From the NCBI GenBank assembly GCA_031266335.1, contig JAISBF010000219.1:1-34093 (forward strand): a stretch of DNA of 34,093 bases, given 5' to 3'. The DNA is from Verrucomicrobiales bacterium. Its GTDB lineage: Bacteria; Verrucomicrobiota; Verrucomicrobiia; Methylacidiphilales; JAAUTS01. Every line of letters begins with the position of its first letter. Within the stretch, counting starts at the first letter, position 1. Shown here piece by piece: positions 8,699 to 17,011 of the stretch. The notes under the pieces are model-generated. The model did not search any database and was not told the origin of the DNA. It saw only the letters and a list, made by a program, of their open reading frames with translations. Position numbers and translations under genes: made by a program.

Positions 8699-8778
8699 CT
8701 GCCCCGTGCCACTGACGGGCGGACTGTGCCGCAAGGGGAATGAAGAGAGTAAAGCCTTGCCGAGAAATTAACGACTTG

Positions 8779-8846
8779 GCGTGAGCGCGTGAGCGCGTGA
8801 GCGCGTGAGCGCGTGAGCGCGTGAGCGCGTGAGCGCGTGAGCGCGT
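8779..8846. repeat. Octanucleotide tandem array, unit GCTCACGC (minus strand)
   Basis: Eight perfect units (8779-8842) plus half a unit. The same unit forms nine copies at 23469. The array sits 34 bases after an ATG at 8876 in all three leader copies. Units of 8 bp shift a reading frame with each gain or loss. Confidence 0.97.
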
Positions 8847-9004
8847 TGCTTCGATTCTATGACCTATGTCTATCATCTTCAGCGGGTTACCGGTTTTTCA
8901 CTTCCGCTTAACCACCCATGTTTTCCCGGTGGTCACCGTCAGCTTGCGCCGATAACAATTGCGACGTTACATTAATCGCCGCGTTAAAGCAATGGTTTTC
9001 ATTA

Positions 9005-9108
9005 ACTTTTTTTGAAGAATTTTTTTACCGGGAGATCATGGAGTTCGTGGAGGTTTTTAAAAAAAGAATCTCCATGTCCTCCATGTTCTCCCTGTAAAAA
9101 ATTCTTCA
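9005..9108. repeat. Intergenic hairpin repeat overlapping a stop codon
   Basis: Long inverted repeat with arms TGAAGAATTTTTTTACCGGG and CCCTGTAAAAAATTCTTCA. The right end supplies the TGA stop (9106-9108) of the AsmA-like gene. The stem followed by T-runs on both sides could act as a bidirectional terminator. Confidence 0.8.
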
Positions 9109-10425
9109 GGACGACGGCGAATCTGCCGCCTTGCCATAGAGCTTGTCAGCGAGATTGCAAGCCGGGGCCTCCGGGGTGCCGCTGACCTTGCAGGCGATGG
9201 ATTTGGACCCGTCAGGCTGGGTGCTGAATTGTTCCGTGACCTCGGCGGGCAATTGCTGGAGCAGCGTCGGGTTGACGGTCAGCAGGACATCGAAGTCAAT
9301 GGTCTGGTCATACTTGACCGTGCCCGAGGCGCTGATTTTCAGGTCGGGAGAGATGATTTCCAGAAAATAGAACGTCAGTTGGTCGTCGGCGATTTTGAAG
9401 GAGCCGTGGACGGTGTCAAACTGGGTGTCGCGTAGTCCGGGCTGCTTGAGCAGGTTGCCGATGAGGTCGAGCACCTTGACGCCGGTGAGCCGCGTCGCCT
9501 TGGACTCAAACCAGCCCTTGCCCTGAATCAGGCTGGGGTGGTTGAGGTCGCCCCACAGGTCGCAAGAAAAATTCAGCCTGGTCTGCAACAGCGTCGGGTC
9601 GGCGTTGAAAGCCTTGAGCAGCGCGGGAAAATCAATGTCGCTGAAATGCAGCGAGACGCCGTAATACTGTTTGGTCGCGCCCGGGGCCGGGGCGAGCGGG
9701 ATGGTGATGGCGCCGGTAGCCTGGCCGCCGTAGGCGCTGCCGCTCAGCTGGGTGCAGCGGAGTTCATCGTTGGCGTAGCTGACCTGGGCCTGGATGTCGT
9801 GGAGCGTCAGGGTCGCGCCGAATTGCATGTCGCGGGCGGTCAGCCGGCCCTGCGCGGTGCCCTGGCGGTTTTGGATGGCCAGGCGCCCGGTCAGGTTGAT
9901 GCCGTCGGCGTGGAACAGTTCGTTACCGTCAGCGCCGGCGCGGAGGCTGACGGTGGTGTCGCTGAGGTTGATGTTGTCCAGCCGGATGACGAAGGTGTTG
10001 TGCCCGGTGCTGAGCGTCAGCGCTTGCTTGATGAAATTATGTCGCGGCCGGGGCAGCAGCCAGGCGTCGTTCTGGTGGGTGAAATTGAGGCGGGCCTGCT
10101 CAAGGTCGAGGCGCGGCACCTTGATTTGCTTGCGGCACAACGCCAGCGGGGAATACTCCACCGACACGCGCCGGATTTCCAGGAAGACGGCGGCGGCGGC
10201 CTCCAGTCGCAATTCTTGCACCGTCAGGCCGCGAAGCAGGTTGATGCGGAGGTTTTTGGAAGTCAGCCGGCCGCCGAATTTTTGGGAGAACACGGCGTGA
10301 ATTTTCTCTGTCATCGCGGGGCGGTTAAGGTATAACTGGGCGGCCAATAAACCCAAGCCGCCGATAATCAGCAAGCTTGACCCCGTGACCAGTAATATTT
10401 TTTTAATCCGATGAACCGCGCGCAA
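9106..10425 (-). CDS. AsmA-like envelope protein (start uncertain)
   Basis: About 439 residues. An N-terminal signal anchor (HRIKKILLVTGSSLLIIGG) is followed by a beta-rich periplasmic domain. The C-terminal third (GSFKIADDQLTFYFLEI, SPDLKISASGTVKYD, then a final strand) resembles the AsmA-like C-terminal region of proteins involved in outer-membrane lipid transport and assembly. The frame stays open to 11256, but that part is the antisense of the kinase gene and has shadow composition, so it is rejected. No ATG lies between it and the anchor; TTG at 10425 is my best start, which would overlap the first 15 bases of the divergent kinase gene. A later alternative start would cut into the anchor. 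The stop codon lies inside a hairpin repeat. Confidence 0.7.
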   Translation of the reverse strand: MRAVHRIKKILLVTGSSLLIIGGLGLLAAQLYLNRPAMTEKIHAVFSQKFGGRLTSKNLRINLLRGLTVQELRLEAAAAVFLEIRRVSVEYSPLALCRKQIKVPRLDLEQARLNFTHQNDAWLLPRPRHNFIKQALTLSTGHNTFVIRLDNINLSDTTVSLRAGADGNELFHADGINLTGRLAIQNRQGTAQGRLTARDMQFGATLTLHDIQAQVSYANDELRCTQLSGSAYGGQATGAITIPLAPAPGATKQYYGVSLHFSDIDFPALLKAFNADPTLLQTRLNFSCDLWGDLNHPSLIQGKGWFESKATRLTGVKVLDLIGNLLKQPGLRDTQFDTVHGSFKIADDQLTFYFLEIISPDLKISASGTVKYDQTIDFDVLLTVNPTLLQQLPAEVTEQFSTQPDGSKSIACKVSGTPEAPACNLADKLYGKAADSPSS

Positions 10426-11283
10426 GCCAATATTTGTATCATATTCAATCCAACTGCCAAGGGAGAACGCGCCAAAAAATGGGCGGGCGAAATCAAGCGC
10501 TGTTTTCCCGGCGCGGAGTTTCATGTCACCCGCGACGGCGGCCACGCGCGGGAACTGGCGCGCGCGGCGGCCCTGCGCGGTTGCGGCAAGGTGGTCGCGG
10601 TCGGCGGGGACGGCACGATTAACGAGGTGGTCAACGGCATCGCGGGCACCGCGGCGGCCCTGGGCATCGTGCCGCTGGGCACGGCCAATGTGTTTGCCCT
10701 GGAGCTGGGCATTCCCGCCGCGCTGGAGGCCGCCGCGGCCATTGTCCGGGCGGGCCGACTCAGAACCGTTGACCTGGCGCGGGCGGGCCGACGGCATTTC
10801 ATCCAGCTGGCGGGCGTCGGGTTTGACGCGGAAACGGTGCAGGCCGCGGACCTGGCCATCAAACGACGCCTCGGGCCGCTGAGTTATGTGTTGGCGGCGG
10901 CGCGGGTGGCGGCGCAGGAGCCGCCGGTGTTGACGGTGGAGGCGGACGACCGGCGGCGGGAGGAGGGCTGTTTCATGCTGGTCGGCAACGGGCGTTATTA
11001 CGGCGGCCCGTTTGAGTTTTTCCCCGGCGCGCGGCTGGACGACGGCTGGCTGGAGGTGTGCCTGTTCAAACGCCGCTCCCACATGGATTTGTTGCATTAT
11101 TTCCAAGGGGTGTTGTGCGGCACGCACACTCATTTTGAGGATGTGGAATATTTTCGCGCCCGGCGCATCCGGGTGTCGGCGGCGCACGCGGTCCCGGTGG
11201 AGGTGGACGGTGAACTGGCCGGGGTGACGCCGGTGGAGTTTGCCGTTGGCGAGCAACCGTTGCAGGTGTGCGTGGCGGCTTGA
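10411..11283 (+). CDS. Diacylglycerol/sphingosine kinase-like lipid kinase
   Basis: A 290-residue protein of the DagK/YegS/LCB5 catalytic family. It begins with the conserved strand IIFNPTAKGERAKK, has the nucleotide-binding GGDGT motif at residues 65-69 within VVAVGGDGTINEVVNG, a second glycine-rich turn PLGTANVFALELG, and the C-terminal VEVDGELAG segment. These enzymes phosphorylate lipid alcohols such as diacylglycerol or related lipids at the cytoplasmic face of the membrane. It is transcribed divergently from the AsmA-like envelope gene, which fits a membrane-lipid role. Unlike most neighbours the gene contains no GTCAGCG heptamer. Confidence 0.88.
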   Translation: MNRAQANICIIFNPTAKGERAKKWAGEIKRCFPGAEFHVTRDGGHARELARAAALRGCGKVVAVGGDGTINEVVNGIAGTAAALGIVPLGTANVFALELGIPAALEAAAAIVRAGRLRTVDLARAGRRHFIQLAGVGFDAETVQAADLAIKRRLGPLSYVLAAARVAAQEPPVLTVEADDRRREEGCFMLVGNGRYYGGPFEFFPGARLDDGWLEVCLFKRRSHMDLLHYFQGVLCGTHTHFEDVEYFRARRIRVSAAHAVPVEVDGELAGVTPVEFAVGEQPLQVCVAA

Positions 11284-11292
11284 GGCGGCCGG

Positions 11293-11895
11293 TTACCTGG
11301 TGGGCAGGGGATCTTCGGCGGCGGCGTCTTCGGCGCGCAACTGGATTTCGTCCGCCGGCGGTTGGGCCGCACTGTCAGCGGCGGTGGTCGCGCCGTTCCC
11401 CGCGGCTTTTTGGCGCGAGTGCAAGAGTTCTATGTGCGGCGCGGCGGGCGGGGCGAAGCTGTATTGTCGCGCGGCGGGGGCGAAGATGGTTTCGTCCGGT
11501 TGTTTCCGCAGGAAGGCGGCGGTGACGTCGCCCTCGGCGGGCACGGTCGGCTGGATATCGCCGCAGCCGATGGAATTTTTGCGCGCGTAGTGAATCAGGA
11601 TGGTTTGTCCCGGTTGCAACCCCGCGCCGCTGCGGTACACCTGGGTGACGGTCGCCTGGATTTTGATCAGGCTTTGGCCCTGGTGGAACAGGCCGCTGCG
11701 CGCGGCGATTTGTACCTTGAGCACTTTGATTTCCAGATGCTCCGGCGCGTGCTCCCGAAAGGCGCGGCCGTGGTCCGGCGCGGTCTGGGTTGGGGGTTGA
11801 TGGTTGGCGTCAGGGTCAGCGGGCTTGGCGGCGAGCCGTCCGGCGCTGACGATGAACACCGCTAACAACCCGCAGGCGCGTAAATTCGGTTTCAT
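11293..11895 (-). CDS. Secreted protein of unknown function
   Basis: A 200-residue protein starting MKPNLRACGLLAVFIVSAG, a clear Sec signal peptide (cleavage near residue 24, RLAAKP). Residues about 25-60 are Pro/His-rich, then a compact beta-rich region (residues 60-130, with IKIQATVTQVYRSGAGLQPG and QTILIHYARK), resembling a small OB-like or NTR-like fold, and an acidic Ala-rich tail. No family recognised. I chose the ATG at 11895 over an upstream in-frame start at 11925 because it places the basic residues at the head of the signal peptide. It begins 5 bp after the apt stop and is probably in its operon. Confidence 0.7.
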   Translation of the reverse strand: MKPNLRACGLLAVFIVSAGRLAAKPADPDANHQPPTQTAPDHGRAFREHAPEHLEIKVLKVQIAARSGLFHQGQSLIKIQATVTQVYRSGAGLQPGQTILIHYARKNSIGCGDIQPTVPAEGDVTAAFLRKQPDETIFAPAARQYSFAPPAAPHIELLHSRQKAAGNGATTAADSAAQPPADEIQLRAEDAAAEDPLPTR

Positions 11896-11900
11896 GCTGT

Positions 11901-12437
11901 TTAATACTTGAGGATTGAAAAACACGAGGTCGGCGCGAGCTTGTCCCGGCCGTGCAGAAATTCAAGTTCCATCAGGAAGGCCGCCTCGACCACCTGGCCG
12001 CCGAGTTGTTGCACCAAATCAATGGACGCCCTGGCGGTGCCGCCGGTGGCGAGGACGTCGTCAATGACCAGTACCCGCTGACCGGCCTTGATGGAATCCG
12101 TGTGCATTTCGACGGTGTTCGTGCCGTATTCCAGCTCGTAGGAGACGGCGATGGTACGGTAGGGCAGCTTGCCCTGTTTGCGCACCACGGAAATGCCGGT
12201 GCCGAGCACGTAGGCGAGCGCGCTGCCGAACAGGAAGCCGCGGGCGTCAATGGCGACGATTTGGTCAATACTCCGGCGCTGATAATGATCGGCAAACGCG
12301 GTGACCGTCAGCCGGAACAATTGCCCGTTTTCAATGATGGGCGTGATGTCCTTGAAAACCACTCCCGTCCTGGGAAAATCCTGGATGTCGCGAATCGCGG
12401 CCTGCAACCGTTCCCTGACGCTGTGCATGATTTGCAT
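11901..12437 (-). CDS. apt: Adenine phosphoribosyltransferase
   Basis: A 178-residue cytoplasmic purine-salvage enzyme converting adenine and PRPP to AMP. It carries the APT N-terminal signature (IRDIQDFPRTGVVFKDITP), AIDARGFLFGSALAY, and the PRPP loop VLVIDDVLATGGTA at residues about 122-135. The length is normal for the family. MQIMHSVRERL offers a second start at residue 4. It is the last chromosomal-type gene before the low-motif island and is followed 5 bp later by the secreted-protein gene. Confidence 0.95.
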   Translation of the reverse strand: MQIMHSVRERLQAAIRDIQDFPRTGVVFKDITPIIENGQLFRLTVTAFADHYQRRSIDQIVAIDARGFLFGSALAYVLGTGISVVRKQGKLPYRTIAVSYELEYGTNTVEMHTDSIKAGQRVLVIDDVLATGGTARASIDLVQQLGGQVVEAAFLMELEFLHGRDKLAPTSCFSILKY

Positions 12438-12629
12438 ATTCGATTAATTAGAATTGTCGGTTGCCGCGATTTGTCAAAATAAATTTTAGCATTTCGTTAT
12501 CATCTCAAATCTCATAACTCAAAACCATAACTGATTAATTTAGAGTCTTGCTTAGCGCAGCATAGTAAAAACCGTTAACAGTAAGGCAAACAAATGAAGA
12601 ACTGATATCTGAAAGTTGTAAATTTTTTT
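12438..12629. other. AT-rich junction between apt and the island
   Basis: No gene is seen. The composition is markedly more AT-rich than the neighbouring genes. It should hold the apt promoter on the minus strand. The left edge of the acquired island probably lies in this stretch, but I found no clear direct repeat or copy of the tRNA-Leu 3' end. Confidence 0.5.
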
Positions 12630-12930
12630 CCGCGGTGAAGTTTTGGTTGTTGGCAAAGTGTTATGCGTTGGACTTGCCGGCAACCACGGTGGTGCATTTC
12701 TGCGTGCTTAACTGTAATACCACCCAGCGAGTGTACACCTTGTTGCGCGAACGAGTCATCGTGCTGGCTCTGGTGGAACTGCGACCGTTCGCCGGGGAGA
12801 TTGAAGTGGACGAGGGTTACTTCGGGCCACAATGGGTATGCGGTAAACGTGGATACAGCACGACAGGTATCTTGCCGCCGATGGTAACATGCTGTTTTTG
12901 GCCTCGGCAGTTGGTTATGTGAAACGATTG
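12630..12930 (+). pseudogene. IS1595 (ISXO2-like) transposase remnant
   Basis: The open stretch from 12635 encodes KCYALDLPATTVV and then FAGEIEVDEGYFGPQWVCGKRG, which matches the start of the ISXO2-like transposase domain (normally GE-EVDESYFG-RR-RGKRG) and includes its first catalytic Asp. The frame collapses soon after into unrelated sequence, and the rest of the domain, with the remaining catalytic residues, is missing. Later fragments in 12930-13040 may be further decayed sequence from the same element. Marks the left side of the island. Confidence 0.75.
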
Positions 12931-13066
12931 TTGCACAATGACAGGGTAAACCTGTTTTTGTGCAAGCATTACCGCCAAATTCAAGAAGACTTTGTACTAC
13001 CGGTCAAACAGGTCAAAAGTGTTAATTTGACCATGTGAGACTACTAGGTTGGCTTATAGACGATCT

Positions 13067-13669
13067 TTACCCGTAAATTTCGGGAAGTTTGTTTTGTTTC
13101 CGTTGTTGGTAGCAGCAATTGTTTGCGCCTTCCGGCTTGGTATTGTTGGGCGGTATTTTTTGGGTGAGATCTGGAAGGTTGTCTGGAAAACTCATGCATT
13201 GGCGATAACGTTCAGGTTCATGTTTTTTCCATGATTGCAAAATATGAAGCCACATTTCCCGATAGTTTGTCAGATCATCTTCATCCAATGCCAAGGTTCG
13301 GATAAATTTACGCCCGTCAGCATTTTTAGCATGAATTTTCCCATCATTGGTGACATAAACCAGTTGACCGTAAGCATGCTGGCATGGGTCGGGAACCCAT
13401 TTTGCGGATTTGGCACTGTTACACGAACTGCAAGCATAAACCAAATTCGAGTATTCCAGAGCCAAATGCTGGGCTTTTTCCCGCGGCACCAAATGTTCAA
13501 CTACCCACGAACTGCGCCGTCGCCCCCATTTCTCACGGCACAAACAATAAACACAACGAAAATCAAATTCATCGCGTAACCAAGGTCGGTAATTTTCCCA
13601 CTCCCGATAACCCGCCGGTCCATGTTTTCGTACATGCGGCGTGGTTGGGTAGCTAAAAGGGTTACTCAT
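13067..13669 (-). CDS. HNH endonuclease
   Basis: A 200-residue HNH nuclease. It has the zinc-binding CVYC (Cys 39 and 42), the catalytic-type motif VVEHLVPRE (His 59), SNLVYACSSCNSAKS (Asn 75, Cys 80 and 83), and an N-terminal PWLRDEFDFRC segment usual in this family. The ATG at 13669 gives the family-like start MSNPFSYPTT; the frame extends upstream to 13717 but inside the methyltransferase gene. Its start overlaps the 3' end of the methyltransferase gene by 8 bp, which indicates translational coupling. The pairing suggests it is the restriction partner of that methyltransferase; this is inference. The glutamine/lysine-rich tail is unlike the core and may be extra. Confidence 0.85.
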   Translation of the reverse strand: MSNPFSYPTTPHVRKHGPAGYREWENYRPWLRDEFDFRCVYCLCREKWGRRRSSWVVEHLVPREKAQHLALEYSNLVYACSSCNSAKSAKWVPDPCQHAYGQLVYVTNDGKIHAKNADGRKFIRTLALDEDDLTNYREMWLHILQSWKKHEPERYRQCMSFPDNLPDLTQKIPPNNTKPEGANNCCYQQRKQNKLPEIYG

Positions 13670-16409
13670 CCCATTTTCCTTCCCACTTGAGGCGTTCCAC
13701 CTCTTCTTCAAGCTCACGCATGGGATAGGGGGCGAGCAACTGCCGCCGCAGTGAGGTTTGTTTTTGCAACCGTTTTAATTCCCGTAGTTCATCTATTGTG
13801 ATTTTGTCCTCATATTCCTTGTCAATCAGGTCGGAACGGCGTTCATTGTGTTCAGGCCAATCGACAGTGATGGCAAGCAATTCATCCAGAGTGTTGATGG
13901 CGGTAAAATCCCTTGGCAAATACTCTTCTTGCTCGAACGGAACCCGTTCGCGTGTATGGCCTGAAAAATAATCAAGCACACGGCGCTCCAGCTTGGGGGA
14001 CAAATTGTAAAGCCGAAATACGGCGGCATCCATGCGCCAGTGCAAATCACGGAGGAGCGGCGGGCTGACGTCATCCGGTAACAAACCGGGAAGGGTAGGA
14101 GCATCCGTTTCGGCATTGGTTTTGTGCCGACGTGATTTGGCGGATGGTCGGGACAAACAGGCTTGCCGATAAGCCTGTGCCGCGTTTTCAATTTCTTTGA
14201 TTTGAGTATTGGTAGGTTGAGGCAATGGTAGTTTTCGTATGGTGCCGGCAAGATTTTGGCGTTTGCTTGTATGTGCTTTGCTAAAGGCGTTGGTAATGGG
14301 AGAATTCAAGATTGCCCAGAGAAAAGACAAGCTGTAAATGTTTTTCTTGGGACGAACTACCAAATAGTTTGATGTTACAGGACGCCCCTTTTCATCAATA
14401 TAAGCGGCGATGCGCCAAGCCCCAATGCTGATGCGGACATAATTTAGTACCACTTGTGGAATGTCTATTGTATAGCCAGAATGAGGGCGGCGAATAGCTT
14501 GGCGATTACGGTTAAGCCAAGTCAATGGCGGCAGTTGGTGTGTTTCCGTCGTTTTGGGGAAATCGTAAAATCCAAGGGCATAGCCCGATTTTTTAGTTGT
14601 GGAAATTTGAGTTTCGTTTTTAGGAAATGACGAATCCGTTTCCGACTTGAATGAAAAACCCTGCCCCACCTCGGCAACCTCTTCCAGCGTGCCCCTTCCG
14701 CTTAAATAATCCCATACCTCTGCCAAATCCGGCAACAACATCGTGTAATTGGGAGGCTTGCTGGCGTCGGCAGGTTGGCGCGTTTGCTCTATTGCCGCTA
14801 TGCCTGTTTCCCTGAAGTCCGTGAGATTGCCCGGCTCCACATTTTTGAAAACCGTGCCTTGGACTTGCGTTTTGCCCGCCAATTGGCGGCGGCCGATCAA
14901 CACCGCCGACTCGACATTGGCCACCTTGAATACTCCTTGTCCTGGTAAACGCAAAATTTCCAGCCATTCAAAATCACGCCACAATGCGGCGCGCAACGAC
15001 TGCGCCTTGTGCGAGTCAAGTACCGTCTGCGGCATGACCAATCCGACCAAGGTGCCGGGGTTGGCGGCAATGGCAATCTGGCGCAGCATTTCCGCCGCTT
15101 TGCTGAAAGGTGATAAGCTTTTTACCTGCTCCGGTGATGATCCGCCGCGTTCAAAAGGCGGATTGGCAACCACAATATCAGCCCTGCGGAGGTGTGTTTC
15201 TATCTGCGTGCCCTGAAACAAATCACCTTCGTCCAAACACCAGCCGTTGCAATTGGGAATATCCGCCAGCGTGAGAGACAAGCGTGCCACCTCACGGGCA
15301 AAGTCGTCAATCTCCGCGCCGCGCAGCCGCCTTTTTAACCATGCGTGGCGTTCACTGTCGCTTTGCGTGACGCAGGGTTCCATCGCGGTAAGTACGCGCA
15401 ACGCGCCGAGCAGAAACGGTGCGTGACCGCAGGTTGGCTCATAAACATACCGCCGGTCGGCAGGCATTTCCTCAATCCACGGCGCTAGCCGGCTGAAAAT
15501 ATAATCCACCAGCCACGTTGGCGTGCTGTGCGTGCCGAGCATGCGGCGGGTCTGCTTGGTGATGAGCGCATTTTCGTAAACATAGGCCAACGTCTCGGTA
15601 CTGGTCAGCGCCAGCGAATTGTACCGCGCGAGTTCTGCGGCGGCTTTGACGAGAGCTTGACGGCGGTTATTGGGTAAATTTTGGTCAATGGACGCGCCAT
15701 AATGTTTGGTCACGCGGTCAAAAGTTGTTTCAATGTCAGCAAGGTTGAGTTGTTTGAAATTGGACACCTCCTTGTCGCGTAACAAACGGGCGGCGAGCAG
15801 CCAGAAATTGGCTTTCACCAGCCATTGTGCCTGTTTCTCGCTGAGCTGTTCGTTGTTATTTTCCCAGCGCAAATGCTCGCTGGTAACGCGCATCATGCGC
15901 TCAACCAATTCACATAATTGTCGGCCTGCCTGGGCTTCCACCATGTTGAAAGTGCCGGCATCCACAAAAGTTAATTGCTGTTCGGTTTGGAGTCGTCCAA
16001 GTGTCTTGGCGCGAAAAATTGCCCCCGGCGTAATTTGTTTGGGGTACACCTTAAAAAAATCGTCAAGCGGGCCGCGCGTATGGTGCCAAAGCATTTGCGC
16101 GTCATCACCTTTGTGGAACCAGATATCCCAACGGGATTTGCCCGGTGCATTGACGAATACCAGCGGTGCTCCTGTTTGCTGTGTTCGGCGCAGATCAGCG
16201 TCAAGATTGCCACCGGTTGGCAGCGCGCAGACACAAGCGGTGCGGGTGTCACAAGGACGGTGAGAAAAGGCCACCAGCGGTACCGTTAGCCCGTTGTTCA
16301 GAGTGGTAGTCCGCATATTGATATCTTCAAAACCGTTTTGCCGTAAGCGACGGCGAAGCGGTTCGGAGTCAAAAGGAAATTGTGCGGTATCACTCACGGG
16401 GCAACACAC
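13662..16409 (-). CDS. Adenine-specific DNA methyltransferase with target-recognition region
   Basis: A 915-residue N6-adenine DNA methyltransferase. It shows a motif X region THSTPTWLVDYIF (about 293-305), motif I EPTCGHAPF (324-332, S-adenosylmethionine binding) and motif IV NPPF (416-419, catalytic). Residues about 560-730 (TLEEVAEVGQGFSFK, SNYLVVRPKKN, FLWAILNSPI, IRKLPLPQP) resemble the target-recognition part of type IIG/type I specificity domains. The C-terminus contains a charged helical segment (DLIDKEYEDKITIDELRE) of the kind often found next to HNH genes. The first 280 residues are not recognised and show no PD-(D/E)XK or HNH motif. GTG starts at 16409 or 16397 are both possible. 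It overlaps the HNH gene downstream. AT-richer than its surroundings and nearly free of GTCAGCG. Confidence 0.88.
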   Translation of the reverse strand: MCCPVSDTAQFPFDSEPLRRRLRQNGFEDINMRTTTLNNGLTVPLVAFSHRPCDTRTACVCALPTGGNLDADLRRTQQTGAPLVFVNAPGKSRWDIWFHKGDDAQMLWHHTRGPLDDFFKVYPKQITPGAIFRAKTLGRLQTEQQLTFVDAGTFNMVEAQAGRQLCELVERMMRVTSEHLRWENNNEQLSEKQAQWLVKANFWLLAARLLRDKEVSNFKQLNLADIETTFDRVTKHYGASIDQNLPNNRRQALVKAAAELARYNSLALTSTETLAYVYENALITKQTRRMLGTHSTPTWLVDYIFSRLAPWIEEMPADRRYVYEPTCGHAPFLLGALRVLTAMEPCVTQSDSERHAWLKRRLRGAEIDDFAREVARLSLTLADIPNCNGWCLDEGDLFQGTQIETHLRRADIVVANPPFERGGSSPEQVKSLSPFSKAAEMLRQIAIAANPGTLVGLVMPQTVLDSHKAQSLRAALWRDFEWLEILRLPGQGVFKVANVESAVLIGRRQLAGKTQVQGTVFKNVEPGNLTDFRETGIAAIEQTRQPADASKPPNYTMLLPDLAEVWDYLSGRGTLEEVAEVGQGFSFKSETDSSFPKNETQISTTKKSGYALGFYDFPKTTETHQLPPLTWLNRNRQAIRRPHSGYTIDIPQVVLNYVRISIGAWRIAAYIDEKGRPVTSNYLVVRPKKNIYSLSFLWAILNSPITNAFSKAHTSKRQNLAGTIRKLPLPQPTNTQIKEIENAAQAYRQACLSRPSAKSRRHKTNAETDAPTLPGLLPDDVSPPLLRDLHWRMDAAVFRLYNLSPKLERRVLDYFSGHTRERVPFEQEEYLPRDFTAINTLDELLAITVDWPEHNERRSDLIDKEYEDKITIDELRELKRLQKQTSLRRQLLAPYPMRELEEEVERLKWEGKWDE

Positions 16410-16692
16410 TAATGTTCCAAGGGAAATATTGCGATGTTTTTTTAATCATATCCATAGCACTATCGGATGAGAGATATTGGTTAAAATCACTTTAGCATCA
16501 GTTAACTTACTCTCAAATCCGGGTGAATTTTCTATATTAGAGGTTGCAAGAAAACCTCTTCCTTGACCTCTGATGGTAAGTATCTATGTTGACCGGTGTG
16601 CGTTAAGATTACGGCTGTCTGGCGGGCAGGCGGGGGATGGATCGGAGGGACGGGTCTTGTTCTAGGGGCTGACCAGCCCCGGACGCCACTGT
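16410..16692. other. Gene-free stretch upstream of the methyltransferase
   Basis: AT-rich from 16410 to about 16590, where the methyltransferase promoter should lie on the minus strand, then GC-rich. Open frames on both strands in 16530-16860 overlap each other and the transposase remnant and have no recognisable product. Confidence 0.45.
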
Positions 16693-16950
16693 GCCATAGT
16701 GATGGATTGTGCTTATGCAGGGAATGCCCCCCGCGCGCTGGTGCGCGCAACTGGGCTTTAAACTGGTCGTGCTGCCACCCAACCCGCGACGGCGCTGACC
16801 GTGGCGGCTCAACCAACGGTATTACCGGCGGCGCAATACAGTCGAACGTCTGTTCCGCAGGCTGAAAGATTTCCGGCGTTTATTTACACGTTACGACAAG
16901 CTTGACCGCATGTTTGCCGCCTATGTCTCGCTCGCTTTAATAGTAATAAT
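16693..16950 (+). pseudogene. IS5-family transposase C-terminal remnant
   Basis: Translated fragments MDCAYAGN, then QLGFKLVVLPPNPRRR, then RRNTVERLFRRLKDFRR and FTRYDKLDRMFAAYV match the last third of IS5-family transposases, including the final catalytic Glu. There is one frameshift near 16740, and an in-frame TGA at about 16796 that lies inside a CGCTGAC heptamer. The N-terminal two thirds are absent. It is a different lineage from the complete IS5-type element 60 bp to the right. Confidence 0.75.
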
Positions 16951-17011
16951 TCCAGTGATAGATATAGGAATAGTCAGGGTTTGTTACAAAATATCTTGAG
17001 AAAGTCTATAA

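Larger units (their letters stand above)
8542..9003 (-). promoter_or_regulatory. Repeated leader module upstream of PEP-CTERM gene (copy A)
   Basis: Read on the minus strand, this module runs from ATGAAAACCATTGCTTTA (about 9001) to the start codon at 8541. It shares a long common sequence with 23310-23782 and 20430-20750: a CGATTAA-GTAACGTCGCA block, AAGCTGACGGTGACCACC, AACATGGGTGGTT, ACTCGCTGAAGATGA-type sequence, the octamer array, and a CGGCACAGTCCGCCC block. It presumably holds promoter and 5' leader functions. A 112-codon open frame from 8876 crosses the array and ends at 8538, overlapping the PEP-CTERM start codon as ATGA, so translational coupling is possible. Confidence 0.65.

Noticed and set aside
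10426-11256. N-terminal extension of the AsmA-like frame
   Set aside because: It is antisense to the recognised lipid kinase gene and shows only Arg/His/Ala shadow composition; the membrane anchor marks the true start region.
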